Below are positions 23,448-31,213 of a stretch of 64,000 nucleotides of DNA, piece by piece. Both the position numbers and the translations under genes were made by a program. Source of the DNA: JAWVFM01 sp963739355 (GTDB lineage Bacteria > Actinomycetota > Thermoleophilia > Solirubrobacterales > 70-9); contig CAVUAD010000007.1 of NCBI GenBank assembly GCA_963739355.1, positions 1,054,001 to 1,118,000 on the forward strand, read 5' to 3'. Positions within the stretch are counted from its first letter, which is position 1, and every line of letters begins with the position of its first letter. Below the pieces are notes generated by a model. That model did no database searches. It was given only the letters and a program-made list of their open reading frames with translations, and was not told where the DNA came from.

Positions 23448-24994
23448 GGGCCGAGGACGAAGTCGAGGAGATCGTGGAGCGCGCGGCTTCCGGGCTTCGG
23501 CACGGAGCCGCTTCCGCCGCCCAGGGGCGGCTTCGGAAGCTGCAGCCGGTGCGGGAGGCCCTGGACGATGTGCCGCACGCGGTCCGTGAGGCCGCCCACC
23601 GGGTTCGAGGGCGTCGAGCTCGGGGCTGACCCGCTGGGCGCCCGTGGGCGCGACTCGCCGCCACCTGCCGCTCCGCCGTGATCGCCACCGCTGTGACGGG
23701 ATGTGGCCCGCGCTACCTGCGGTTGCGAGTGGCCGGCGAGGAGCGTGCTCAGGCAGCCGGGAGCGATTGGCACCCCGAAGCTCTCGCAGCTCAGCACGGT
23801 CGAGGCGCGCAGGAAGAATCGCTGCGGGTCGTAGTTGGCCGGGTAGTCGGACTGGTTGCCGCGCTCGACTGCGGTCGCGGCCAGGCCGACGTCGTTATGG
23901 CTGGCGGGCCCCTTGCCGTAACCGTCGGCACCGAAGAGCGACTTGACGATGTCCTTCTGGCCGACGAGCGAGGTCAGGAGCTTGCCGGTGCCCGACGCGA
24001 TGTCGAACGGCGCGGTGAACACCCTGTGGGGCCCGGCCTCGAGGGTCGGCTCCGAGGCGACGAAGAGCTTGCGGGTCAGCCCAAGCGTGGGCGCGACGTC
24101 GTCCAGGACCGCGGAGGCGTCGCCCACGAAGGGAGCGAGGAGCCGGGACGTCCTGGCGAGCTCCGGCGCCGCGCCGCCCAGGATGCGGGCGAGCGGCAGG
24201 CCCGCGTTTGCGAGGCGACGAAGGTGCCCAAGGGTCACCTGGGCGCGGGCGGCGGTGCGCGGCGCCAGGGCCAGCGCCCGGTCGAGGGACGCCGAATGGG
24301 CGGCGGTGGTCTGCGTGAGCGTCGCGAGCGAGTCCACGAGGCGGCCGACGTCGCTGCGCCCCGCCGCCAGCTGCCCGGTGACCCGCTGCGTGTCGGCGAT
24401 CAGCGAGCGCAGCGTCGAGTTCTGCGAGGCGACCTCGCGCGCGGCGCGGTCCGCCGCGGCGAGCGCCGGACGCAGCTGGAGCTCCGCGCGGTTGAGGTCC
24501 TCGCCGCGGCCCTGCACCGCCATGCCGAGCTGGTCGAGCAGTATCTGCAGGGACTGCTGAACCGGCTTCGAGAACGTGTTGAGGAGGTCGTCGAAGCGTG
24601 GTGAGCGGATCGTGCGGCTTGTCGGGATCACGGCGCCGCCGAGCGGCTTGGCGGCATGGCCGGGCGAGAGGTCGACGTAGCTGTCGCCCGTGATGTCCTG
24701 CTCGCGGATCGAGGCGGTCGCGTTCGCGGTCGGAGGCGACGTGCCCGCGTTCAGCACCATGGTCACCATGACCGTGCCGTTGTCGGTGAGGTCGATGCCC
24801 GACACGGTCCCGGCGGGGGCGCCCCATTCCCGCACGTCCATGCCGGTCAGCAGCGGGTAGACGTCGTTGAACTCGGCCTTCACCTCCGTGCGGCCGGCCA
24901 GCTCCGGACGGGAGGTGACGTAAAGGACGCCGACCGCCATCACCAGGAGGACGGCGCAGGCGATCGCGGAGAGGCGGGCGATCACGTTGCTCAC
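23444..24994 (-). CDS. MCE family protein, second (MceB position)
   Basis: A 516-residue protein and the longest of the six. The GTG at 24994 overlaps the previous stop. It has an N-terminal helix (LSAIACAVLLVMAVGVLYVT), MCE domain VKAEFNDVYPLLTGMDVREWGAPAGTVSGIDL and EQDITGDSYVDLSPGHA, and the long helical region. A low-complexity Ser/Gly/Pro C-terminal extension (about residues 430-516) includes repeats of Gly-Gly and His and probably protrudes into the outer envelope. A longer open frame upstream is not supported, because the overlap start is shared by the operon. Confidence 0.86.
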   Translation of the reverse strand: MSNVIARLSAIACAVLLVMAVGVLYVTSRPELAGRTEVKAEFNDVYPLLTGMDVREWGAPAGTVSGIDLTDNGTVMVTMVLNAGTSPPTANATASIREQDITGDSYVDLSPGHAAKPLGGAVIPTSRTIRSPRFDDLLNTFSKPVQQSLQILLDQLGMAVQGRGEDLNRAELQLRPALAAADRAAREVASQNSTLRSLIADTQRVTGQLAAGRSDVGRLVDSLATLTQTTAAHSASLDRALALAPRTAARAQVTLGHLRRLANAGLPLARILGGAAPELARTSRLLAPFVGDASAVLDDVAPTLGLTRKLFVASEPTLEAGPHRVFTAPFDIASGTGKLLTSLVGQKDIVKSLFGADGYGKGPASHNDVGLAATAVERGNQSDYPANYDPQRFFLRASTVLSCESFGVPIAPGCLSTLLAGHSQPQVARATSRHSGGDHGGAAGGGESRPRAPSGSAPSSTPSNPVGGLTDRVRHIVQGLPHRLQLPKPPLGGGSGSVPKPGSRALHDLLDFVLGP

Positions 24995-26334
24995 GGCGAT
25001 CCCTCCCCGTGCCGAAGGAAGCTCTGCGGCGATCGGCCACCGGAGATGAAGGAACGCCAGTACCTCCTCCACGGGTCGCCCTCCAGCGACCCGGGGGTGC
25101 GGTTGAAGGGCCGCCGGACGAGCCCGGGCGCCTGGCTCGAGGGGCCGACGACCTTCTGGTGGCGCGCGGTCTGCATGAGGATCGTGCTGGCGCGCACGAC
25201 GTTGCCGTTGGCGTCGTAGTCGGCGGTGGCGTCGCCGCTGAGGGTGAAGAAGTTCACGACCTCCGGTGCCCGGGCGCGCAGGTTGTCGAGGAACGGGCCG
25301 AACTGGGTCAGGATCGGGCCCAGCGTGGGCAGCAGGCGCTCCACGGCCTGGAGGGCCGGGTGCAGCGCGCGCAGCTCGCCCGGCGCCTCGTCGATCAGCT
25401 TCCGGGCCTGGCCGAGCAGGGGCTGCAGGGCGTTGAACGCCGGCACGAGGACGCGGGCGGTCGGCCCCAGCTGGTTGACGGCGGGGCGCGCGGCGGCCAC
25501 GAGCGCGCGCAGGTTCGGGATCGACGCGTTGATGTGGGCCAGGACCGCGCGCCCCTGGTGGAGGCCCGGGCCGATCAGGTTCGTGGTCCGGGCCAGGTCC
25601 GCCTGCCTGCGGGCCGCGGCGGCCAGCAGCGCGGCGACGCGGTCGGCCGTGCTGTCGAGCTCACCGGGGTCCTTGGCGAGCTGTCCGACCACCGCGCGCC
25701 CGTCGGCGACGAGCGTCTGCAGGGCGAGGCGGTCCGAGTTGACCTCCGCGAGCAGGTCCGCCGTCTGCCCCAGCGCCGCGCCGCTTCGCTTCAGGGTCCT
25801 GGCGACGTAGCTTCCGCGCCCGCGGGTGACCCTGTCCACCGCCGCCAGGATCTTTCCCGCGTCGCGGCGCGTCCTGGGATCCAGGTCGGAGAGGGCGAGG
25901 TCGAGGTCGACCGGCTGGTCGGTCTGCGCGGGCCCCAGCGTCGCGCCGTCGGGCAGCTCCGGCCCCGAGCCCTGGGTCAGCTCGACGTAGCGGTTGATCC
26001 CGCCGACGTTGGAGGCGAGCTGGATGTTTGCGAAGGCACCTTGGTGGAGGTGGAAGTCGTCGGTGATGCGCATGTCGACCCGCGGCATCCCGTCCTTGCC
26101 GAAGCTGATGCCCTCGACCGTGCCGACCGTGACCCCACCGGCCTTGACCTGTCCGCCGGGGATGAGCCCGCGCACGTCCTCGAATACGGCCGTGGTCTCG
26201 TAGGTCCCCCTCGTGCTCGAGACGATCAGCGCGACCGCCAGGACCACCAGGCCCAGGGCGCCGATCGCGATCGTCCGGACGACCGGCGGCCCCGCCTCCG
26301 TCAGGACCTCTCTGCCCCGGCGTCGCGCGCTCAA
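24991..26334 (-). CDS. MCE family protein, first (MceA position)
   Basis: A 447-residue protein. No ATG or GTG lies near the expected N terminus. A TTG at 26334 overlaps the upstream permease stop (TTGA), matching the operon's coupling pattern, and is taken as the start. It has a membrane helix (RTIAIGALGLVVLAVALIVSS) and MCE domain YETTAVFEDVRGLIPGGQVKAGGVTVGTVEGI ... IQLASNVGGINRYVELTQG. The helical region follows, then a C-terminal domain with FFTLSGDATADYDANGNVVRAST. It is likely the subunit nearest the permeases. Confidence 0.87.
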   Translation of the reverse strand: MSARRRGREVLTEAGPPVVRTIAIGALGLVVLAVALIVSSTRGTYETTAVFEDVRGLIPGGQVKAGGVTVGTVEGISFGKDGMPRVDMRITDDFHLHQGAFANIQLASNVGGINRYVELTQGSGPELPDGATLGPAQTDQPVDLDLALSDLDPRTRRDAGKILAAVDRVTRGRGSYVARTLKRSGAALGQTADLLAEVNSDRLALQTLVADGRAVVGQLAKDPGELDSTADRVAALLAAAARRQADLARTTNLIGPGLHQGRAVLAHINASIPNLRALVAAARPAVNQLGPTARVLVPAFNALQPLLGQARKLIDEAPGELRALHPALQAVERLLPTLGPILTQFGPFLDNLRARAPEVVNFFTLSGDATADYDANGNVVRASTILMQTARHQKVVGPSSQAPGLVRRPFNRTPGSLEGDPWRRYWRSFISGGRSPQSFLRHGEGSP

Positions 26335-27179
26335 GAGATGGGCAGGTTGGGATTGAAGCCCCAGAAGACGAAGGTCATGATCATGTTGAGGACCGTGACC
26401 GACATCAGGTTCACCGCCATCGAGCGGGCGGTGGCCTCCCCCACCTCCACCGGCCCGCCTCGCACGCGGTAGCCGTAGTAGAGAGCCGTGGCGATCGCCG
26501 TGAACGAGAGGACGAGCCCCTTCGCCACCGAGTAGACGAGGTCGAGCGGGCGTAACGCCGTGTAGAACGCGAACTGCCACGTTCCCTGCGAGACGTCGTG
26601 GAAGCGGACGTAGGAGGCGATCCAGCCGCCGCCCTCGGCCGCCGCCTGCGCGATCAGGTACGCGATCGGGAGCATGACGATCGCGGCCGCCATCCTGGTC
26701 GAGACGAGATAGGTGATGGACGGGACGCCCATGACCTCCAGGGCGTCGACCTCCTCGCTCACGCGCATCGCGCCGAGCTGAGCGACGATGCCGCCGCCGA
26801 TCTTCGCCGCGATGACGAACCCGAAGATGAACGGGACGACCTCACGCGTGGTGCAGAACGAGACGAAGATCGGCCCGGCGATCCCGGCGCCGATGGCCCG
26901 CGAGACCGCCGTCCCCTCGATGCCGCAGACCGCGCCCGTCAGGAACGACATCCAGATGATCACGAGCATCGAGCCCGTCGCGATGAGCGCGGTCTGGCGA
27001 AGCGCCTCGCCCGCGTACTGCGAGATGTGGCGCATCCCCTTGATGCCCGACCAGAGGAACGAGAAGTAGTCGCCGGTTGCGTCGAGGACCGGGACGCGGT
27101 CGGGGCTGCCGATCGACTCGGTGAGGCCGTGCTGCTCCTCCGGCGCCTGGCGCTGCCTGGGCGGCGTCGAGACGGTCAT
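26331..27179 (-). CDS. MlaE/YrbE-type ABC lipid permease, second copy (YrbEB position)
   Basis: A 282-residue permease. The ATG at 27179 overlaps the stop of the first permease. The cytoplasmic N terminus of about 45 residues is followed by five or six hydrophobic segments. The coupling-helix motif RVSEEVDALEVMGVPSITYLVSTRM is the family signature that contacts the ATPase. It pairs with the product of 27176-28021 to form the membrane core on which the six MCE proteins stand. No ABC ATPase gene (MlaF/MceG type) occurs anywhere in this window, so it must be encoded elsewhere. Confidence 0.92.
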   Translation of the reverse strand: MTVSTPPRQRQAPEEQHGLTESIGSPDRVPVLDATGDYFSFLWSGIKGMRHISQYAGEALRQTALIATGSMLVIIWMSFLTGAVCGIEGTAVSRAIGAGIAGPIFVSFCTTREVVPFIFGFVIAAKIGGGIVAQLGAMRVSEEVDALEVMGVPSITYLVSTRMAAAIVMLPIAYLIAQAAAEGGGWIASYVRFHDVSQGTWQFAFYTALRPLDLVYSVAKGLVLSFTAIATALYYGYRVRGGPVEVGEATARSMAVNLMSVTVLNMIMTFVFWGFNPNLPIS

Positions 27180-28021
27180 CCGCCGTAGTTCACTTCCGGG
27201 TAGAGAGCCAGGAAGATGCTCGTGTAGACGACGGTGAGCATGAACACCGCGATGAAGCAGGCGACGACGGACTCGTTGACCGCCCGCCCGACGCCCTCGG
27301 TCCCGCCGCCGACCGAGAGCCCCTTGTACGAGGCGATGATCCCGATCAGGCCGCCGAAGAGGACCGTCTTTAACACGCTCGACCAGAGGTCGACGAAGTT
27401 GGTCAGCAGCAGCAGGTTGTCCCAGAACGCTGCGGGCGTGGCGCCGTAGAGGAGCACTGCCGCGGCGAACACGCCGGCCACTCCCGCCCAGAAGGTGAGG
27501 AGGTTCAGCACCGGCATCATCAGCGCGAGGGCGACGACGCGCGGGAGCACGAGGTTGCGGATCGGGTTGATCCCGATGACCTCGAGCGCCTCGAGCTCCT
27601 GGCGGATCTTCCGGGCACCGAGCTCGGCGGTGATCGTGGCGCCCAGGGTGCCGGCCACGATGGCGGAGGTGAGCGTTGGGCCAAGCTCGCGCAGGAAGGC
27701 GACGGGCGCGACCGACGAGATCCGGTCGATTGCCCCGAACGCGGACGCCAGCGATCCCCCCTGGATGCCGATCGACGAGAAGCCGATGACGAACGCGACG
27801 ATCGTCGCCGGCGCAAGCGTGACGGTCAGGGAGAAGACGTACTGGCGCGCGAACTCCCGGCCCCAGGCGAGGCCGGGGCTGACGAGCTCCCCGAACATGC
27901 GCACGGTGAGGATCGCCATCCCGCCGACGCGCTCCAGCCACAGGCGCGGAGGAATCCGCGGGTCGCTGAAGGTGGACCTCACGAGGCCCCAGGTCGAGGT
28001 CCTGGCGGTTCCGGCTTCCAT
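27176..28021 (-). CDS. MlaE/YrbE-type ABC lipid permease, first copy (YrbEA position)
   Basis: A 281-residue permease and the first gene of the eight-gene MCE operon. The family coupling motif is ELGARKIRQELEALEVIGINPIRNLVLPR. Hydrophobic segments include FSLTVTLAPATIVAFVIGF and TFWAGVAGVFAAAVLLYG. The ATG at 28021 follows GGGGTAGGAC, a modest ribosome site. The upstream 110 bases hold a CCTACC/GGTAGG palindrome. Mce systems import sterols, fatty acids or other lipids; the substrate here is unknown. Confidence 0.92.
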   Translation of the reverse strand: MEAGTARTSTWGLVRSTFSDPRIPPRLWLERVGGMAILTVRMFGELVSPGLAWGREFARQYVFSLTVTLAPATIVAFVIGFSSIGIQGGSLASAFGAIDRISSVAPVAFLRELGPTLTSAIVAGTLGATITAELGARKIRQELEALEVIGINPIRNLVLPRVVALALMMPVLNLLTFWAGVAGVFAAAVLLYGATPAAFWDNLLLLTNFVDLWSSVLKTVLFGGLIGIIASYKGLSVGGGTEGVGRAVNESVVACFIAVFMLTVVYTSIFLALYPEVNYGG

Positions 28022-28073
28022 GTCCTACCCCAATCCCGACGCCGCGGTTCCCGGCCGCAGCGCGAGGCGCGAA

Positions 28074-28089
28074 CCTACCACTCGGTAGG
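28074..28089. promoter_or_regulatory. Palindromic operator candidate of the MCE operon
   Basis: CCTACC-ACTC-GGTAGG is a perfect 6-base inverted repeat about 53 bases before the first permease ATG. On the minus strand its distal half forms TAGGTT, a TANNNT-type -10 box. Binding of a repressor would then occlude the promoter. The regulator is unknown; TetR proteins are encoded at 29533 and 42150. Confidence 0.45.
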
Positions 28090-28130
28090 AATTTCCGCGC
28101 CGTATCCCCGACGCCTGGCGACGCCCGAGC

Positions 28131-28550
28131 TCAGCGGCCGGAGGCCCAGCGATCGAGGAGGTGGTCGCCGTCGCTTGGCACACGGTCGAAGCGGTGGCGC
28201 AGCCAAACGCCGACGCCCATCGGCACGGAGACCCCCGCGCTCCAGACGACGAAGTTGGCGTCGAAGAGCTCGCCGGCGGTGCCGCGCCCCCGCGCGAGGA
28301 AGAGCAGCAGGAAGAGGCCGATGAGCCCCGGCGGAGCGACCACGGCCACCCAGCTTCCGAAGATGAAGCCCACGACGAGCGCGAGGCAGGTCCAGCCGGC
28401 CACGAAGCCCGGGCTTGCGGAGCCGAACGACAGGCCCACGTACGCGTAGCCGAGGATCACGGCGGCGGCCACGACGCACGCCACCAGGGCCTGAGCGACC
28501 CTCGCGATCATCGACGCTCGCGGCGCCTCCTCCACCCCCGGCTGCTCCAC
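28131..28550 (-). CDS. Small integral membrane protein of unknown function
   Basis: A 139-residue protein. The GTG at 28550 is chosen over the GTG at 28559 because TACAGT lies 7 bases upstream of it and would overlap the earlier codon. Three or four hydrophobic segments are visible (VAQALVACVVAAAVILGYAYVGL, TCLALVVGFIFGSWVAVV, GLIGLFLLLFLARG, VVWSAGVSVPMGVGVWL), with a charged C terminus. No known family is recognised. It lies upstream of the MCE operon on the same strand with a 109-base gap, so read-through into the MCE genes is possible but not required. Confidence 0.6.
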   Translation of the reverse strand: MEQPGVEEAPRASMIARVAQALVACVVAAAVILGYAYVGLSFGSASPGFVAGWTCLALVVGFIFGSWVAVVAPPGLIGLFLLLFLARGRGTAGELFDANFVVWSAGVSVPMGVGVWLRHRFDRVPSDGDHLLDRWASGR

Positions 28551-28613
28551 GCACCTCACTGTAGTCGCGGCAAGCCGAGGGTTCGCCGGTTCGCGTCTGA
28601 TACGTGTGGTACG

Positions 28614-28626
28614 TTGAGAGTCTCAA
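28614..28626. promoter_or_regulatory. 13-base palindrome at the start of the MpaB-type gene
   Basis: TTGAGA-G-TCTCAA is a perfect inverted repeat ending at the A of the ATG at 28626. It directly follows a TACGTT box (28610-28615). It is a likely repressor site, most simply for the TetR encoded two genes down. Confidence 0.45.
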
Positions 28627-29528
28627 TGTCCCACAGAATGCCAGATCTTAAAGAGGCGGCGGCACTCGTCCCCGGGCCGGGGTCCGCGACATGGCGGCTG
28701 GCTGGCGACGCGCGGCTCTTTGCCGCCTCCGGATACTCGGTCGTGCTCCAGGTCGCCTACCCCACCGTCGCCAACGGGGTGCGCGAGCACTCGCTCTACA
28801 GCGCTGATCCGTACGGGCGCCTGCTGCGCACGCTGGACTACGTCAATCTCACGATCTACGGCGGTCCGAAGGCGGCCTGGCGGACGGGCCGCGCGCTGCG
28901 CGAGATGCACAAGCGCATCAAGGGCACGGCCCCCGACGGCAGCCGGTACCACGCTCTGGAGCCCGAGGCGTTCGCGTGGGTCCACGCGACGCTGATGGAG
29001 TCGATCGTCGCCGGGCACCGCATGTTCGGCGAGGACCTCAGCGACCGCGAGGTTGAGCAGCTGTGGTTCGAGTGGCGCCGGCTTGGCCGGGTCCTCGGGA
29101 TCCGCGACGATGAGCTTCCCGAGACCTGGACCGGCTTCTGCGAGTACCGCGACCGGATGATCGACGAGCGGCTCGAGCCCAGCGACGTGGTCGACGACTT
29201 CATGGGCGCCCTGGCCAAGCCCGGCGCGCCACCCGTCCCCCTCGTCGGCGAGGCCGCCTGGCGGGTCGCGCGGTTGCCGCTGTCCCGGACGTTCCGGCTG
29301 GCCACGGCCGGGCTCCTGCCGCCTCGCCTTCGCTCCCGGCTCGGGCTCGACCTGACCCGCCCCCAGCGTGTCGAGCTGCGAGCCATCGCCGCCGCCTCGC
29401 GCGGCTCCGGTCCGCTCCTCCCCCGCAGCCTTCGCTGCATGGGGCCGCCGTACCTCCGCTGGCGCCGCGAGGCGATCGGCCGTGGCGACATGGCCTCCGC
29501 CGCCCCCGCGCTGCCGCAGGCCGCGTGA
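28626..29528 (+). CDS. MpaB/rubber-oxygenase family protein (DUF2236)
   Basis: A 300-residue protein of the ER-bound oxygenase MpaB/latex-clearing-protein catalytic domain family, generally heme b-dependent. Visible family blocks are GDARLFAASGYSVVLQVAYPTVANGVREHS, the DPYGRLLRTLDYVNLTIYGG segment, and WVHATLMESIVAGHRMFG with the conserved His. The substrate is unknown; relatives cleave double bonds in isoprenoid or phenolic chains. The ATG at 28626 fits the TACGTT box 10 bases upstream; another ATG is at 28638. The TetR gene follows after 4 bases. Confidence 0.82.
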   Translation: MSHRMPDLKEAAALVPGPGSATWRLAGDARLFAASGYSVVLQVAYPTVANGVREHSLYSADPYGRLLRTLDYVNLTIYGGPKAAWRTGRALREMHKRIKGTAPDGSRYHALEPEAFAWVHATLMESIVAGHRMFGEDLSDREVEQLWFEWRRLGRVLGIRDDELPETWTGFCEYRDRMIDERLEPSDVVDDFMGALAKPGAPPVPLVGEAAWRVARLPLSRTFRLATAGLLPPRLRSRLGLDLTRPQRVELRAIAAASRGSGPLLPRSLRCMGPPYLRWRREAIGRGDMASAAPALPQAA

Positions 29529-29532
29529 GGCG

Positions 29533-30174
29533 ATGAGCGCGGTCGCCGCCAAGCCCGCGGGGTTCCTCACGGCGGCGCTTGGCGCCGCCGGCGAGCACCC
29601 GCAGGACGCCGTTGCCGAGCGCATCCTCGACGCTGCGCTGGCGCTCAGCGCGGCATCGGGCATTCGGCATCTGACGATCGACGACGTCGCCGCCCGCGCC
29701 GGCGTCGGGCGGATGACCGTCTACCGGCGCTTCGACGGGCGGAGCGGCCTGCTCGAGGCCCTCGCGGCCCGCGAGGGCGCCCGCTGTCTCGCGGAGCTCG
29801 ACGCCGCGAGCCCCGCCGACGCCCCACTCGCCGAACAGGTCACCGCAGGCTTCGTCACCTCGCTTCGCATCGCCCGGGAGCATCCGCTGCTCAGCCGGCT
29901 GGCGCGCCACGAGCCCGAGGCGATGCTGGAGGCGCTGAACGCCTCCGGCGGAACGCTGTTCAAGATGGCGCGCGCCTTCGCCGCCGGCCGGATCGGAGCG
30001 GCGCCCGACGGCCCGCCGCCCGGCCCCGAGGCCGAGGCCGCGGCGGAGATGCTGATCCGGCTCGTATTCAGCTTCGTCCTGATCGCCGAAACCGGCCTGC
30101 CGCTCGACGACGAGGAGAAGGCGCGGGAGCTCGCCGGGCGCCTCCTCGCCCCACTCGTGGGCGCCGCGGCGTAG
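29533..30174 (+). CDS. TetR-family transcriptional regulator
   Basis: A 213-residue regulator. The TetR helix-turn-helix spans about residues 28-72: AERILDAALALSAASGIRHLTIDDVAARAGVGRMTVYRRF. The C-terminal ligand domain is typical of TetR proteins paired with MpaB-type oxygenases. The ATG lies 4 bases after the oxygenase stop, so the two form an operon. Autoregulation through the palindrome at 28614-28626 is the simplest model. Confidence 0.88.
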   Translation: MSAVAAKPAGFLTAALGAAGEHPQDAVAERILDAALALSAASGIRHLTIDDVAARAGVGRMTVYRRFDGRSGLLEALAAREGARCLAELDAASPADAPLAEQVTAGFVTSLRIAREHPLLSRLARHEPEAMLEALNASGGTLFKMARAFAAGRIGAAPDGPPPGPEAEAAAEMLIRLVFSFVLIAETGLPLDDEEKARELAGRLLAPLVGAAA

Positions 30175-30176
30175 AG

Positions 30177-30196
30177 CCCAGCCTCAACCCGGCCGG
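30177..30196 (+). repeat. 20-base dispersed repeat, copy 1
   Basis: CCCAGCCTCAACCCGGCCGG, identical to 44037-44056. In both places it is followed after about 14 bases by a related CGCCCGGCTCGA or CGCCGGGCTCGA, so the shared unit is about 45 bases. Both copies lie 70-90 bases before a membrane-protein gene on the same strand. Confidence 0.55.
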
Positions 30197-30267
30197 CGCC
30201 AGTCCCTTCGCCCGGCTCGACCCGCCACGCCCACGATTCGGTCCTACCCGGGCGCGATCATGCCCGT

Positions 30268-31185
30268 ATGGCAGAACCGCCGCGCCGACGCAGCTTCGGC
30301 GCGCGCATGCTCGGGTCGGGGGCGCGGAGCGCACGCGCGCTCGCCGGCGCAACCGGAATCGACGCCACGATCGAGGCGGCGACCGAGGACGCGATCGTCG
30401 GCGCGATGCAGAGCGCGGCCGTCGAGGGCGCGCTCGTCCGGTTGCTCGATGGGCCAGCGTTCCAGGACGCCGTCGCGAAGGCGCTCGACAGCCCGGCCGT
30501 CGAGCGCGCGGTCATGGAGGCGCTCGACAGCGGGCTCGTCGACCGGGTCTGGGACAAGCTCCTCGACAGCGACGAGGTCCAGCGGCTGATCGAGCGGATC
30601 GCCGAGGCCCCTGAGGTGCGCGCCGCGATCGCCTCTCAGGGGATCGGCCTGGTCGAGGACATCGGGCGCCAGCTTGGCGGGATCTCGCGCAACATCGACG
30701 ACGCGATCGAGCGGGTGGTGCGGCGGGTGCTTCGCCGCCCGCAGCGTGCGGAGCGCTCCAACCACGCGGGGCTGATGACGCGCGGCCTCGCCCTCCTCCT
30801 GGACTTCGGGATCATCAACCTCACCTTCATCGGGGTGTCGGCGCTGGTCGCGCTCGTGTTCGGGCAGTCGCACCGGACGGCAGCCATCGTGCTGGGAGTG
30901 ACCTTCTGGGTGGTCACCTTCTCCATCTACCTGACGACCTTCTGGTCGCTCGCGGGCCAGACGCCGGGGATGCGCCTGCTGGGCATCGACATCGTCACCG
31001 AGGACGGCGACCGGCGGATTGGCCTGCGGCGGGCGTTCCGGCGGCTCGTTGGCCTCGTGCTCGCCCTCATTCCCCTCGGTCTCGGGCTGCTGGGAGTCAT
31101 CCTCCGCGACGAGCGCCGCGGGTTCCATGACCGGCTCGCGGGAACGGACGTGATCTACGTTCCGCGGGCCCGCGCACGCGCGTAG
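30268..31185 (+). CDS. RDD-family membrane protein with long N-terminal region
   Basis: A 305-residue protein. Residues 1-160 are soluble and helical, with Ala/Val/Glu-rich repeats (AIVGAMQSAAVEGALVRLL, AFQDAVAKALDSPAVERAVMEALDS). The RDD domain starts near residue 168 (AGLMTRGLALLLDFGIINLTFIG) and has three to four membrane segments. It shows the conserved GQTPGMRLLGIDIV and DERRGFHDRLAGTDVIY. RDD proteins are poorly understood membrane proteins, some linked to ion exchange. GATCAT lies 6 bases before the ATG. Confidence 0.82.
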   Translation: MAEPPRRRSFGARMLGSGARSARALAGATGIDATIEAATEDAIVGAMQSAAVEGALVRLLDGPAFQDAVAKALDSPAVERAVMEALDSGLVDRVWDKLLDSDEVQRLIERIAEAPEVRAAIASQGIGLVEDIGRQLGGISRNIDDAIERVVRRVLRRPQRAERSNHAGLMTRGLALLLDFGIINLTFIGVSALVALVFGQSHRTAAIVLGVTFWVVTFSIYLTTFWSLAGQTPGMRLLGIDIVTEDGDRRIGLRRAFRRLVGLVLALIPLGLGLLGVILRDERRGFHDRLAGTDVIYVPRARARA

Positions 31186-31213
31186 GCATCCGCGCGCCGT
31201 CCATACTTCGCAC

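Noticed and set aside
19434..23681. Long plus-strand frames (about 460-650 codons) opposite the MCE operon
   Set aside because: Arg/Glu/Gln-rich shadows without domains; the minus-strand MCE proteins show membrane helix plus MCE domain.
31204..31209. TACTTC before nadE as a leaderless -10 box
   Set aside because: It lacks the final T. CATACT with a 6-base gap is closer but has C at position 1, so it was not listed as a separate feature.
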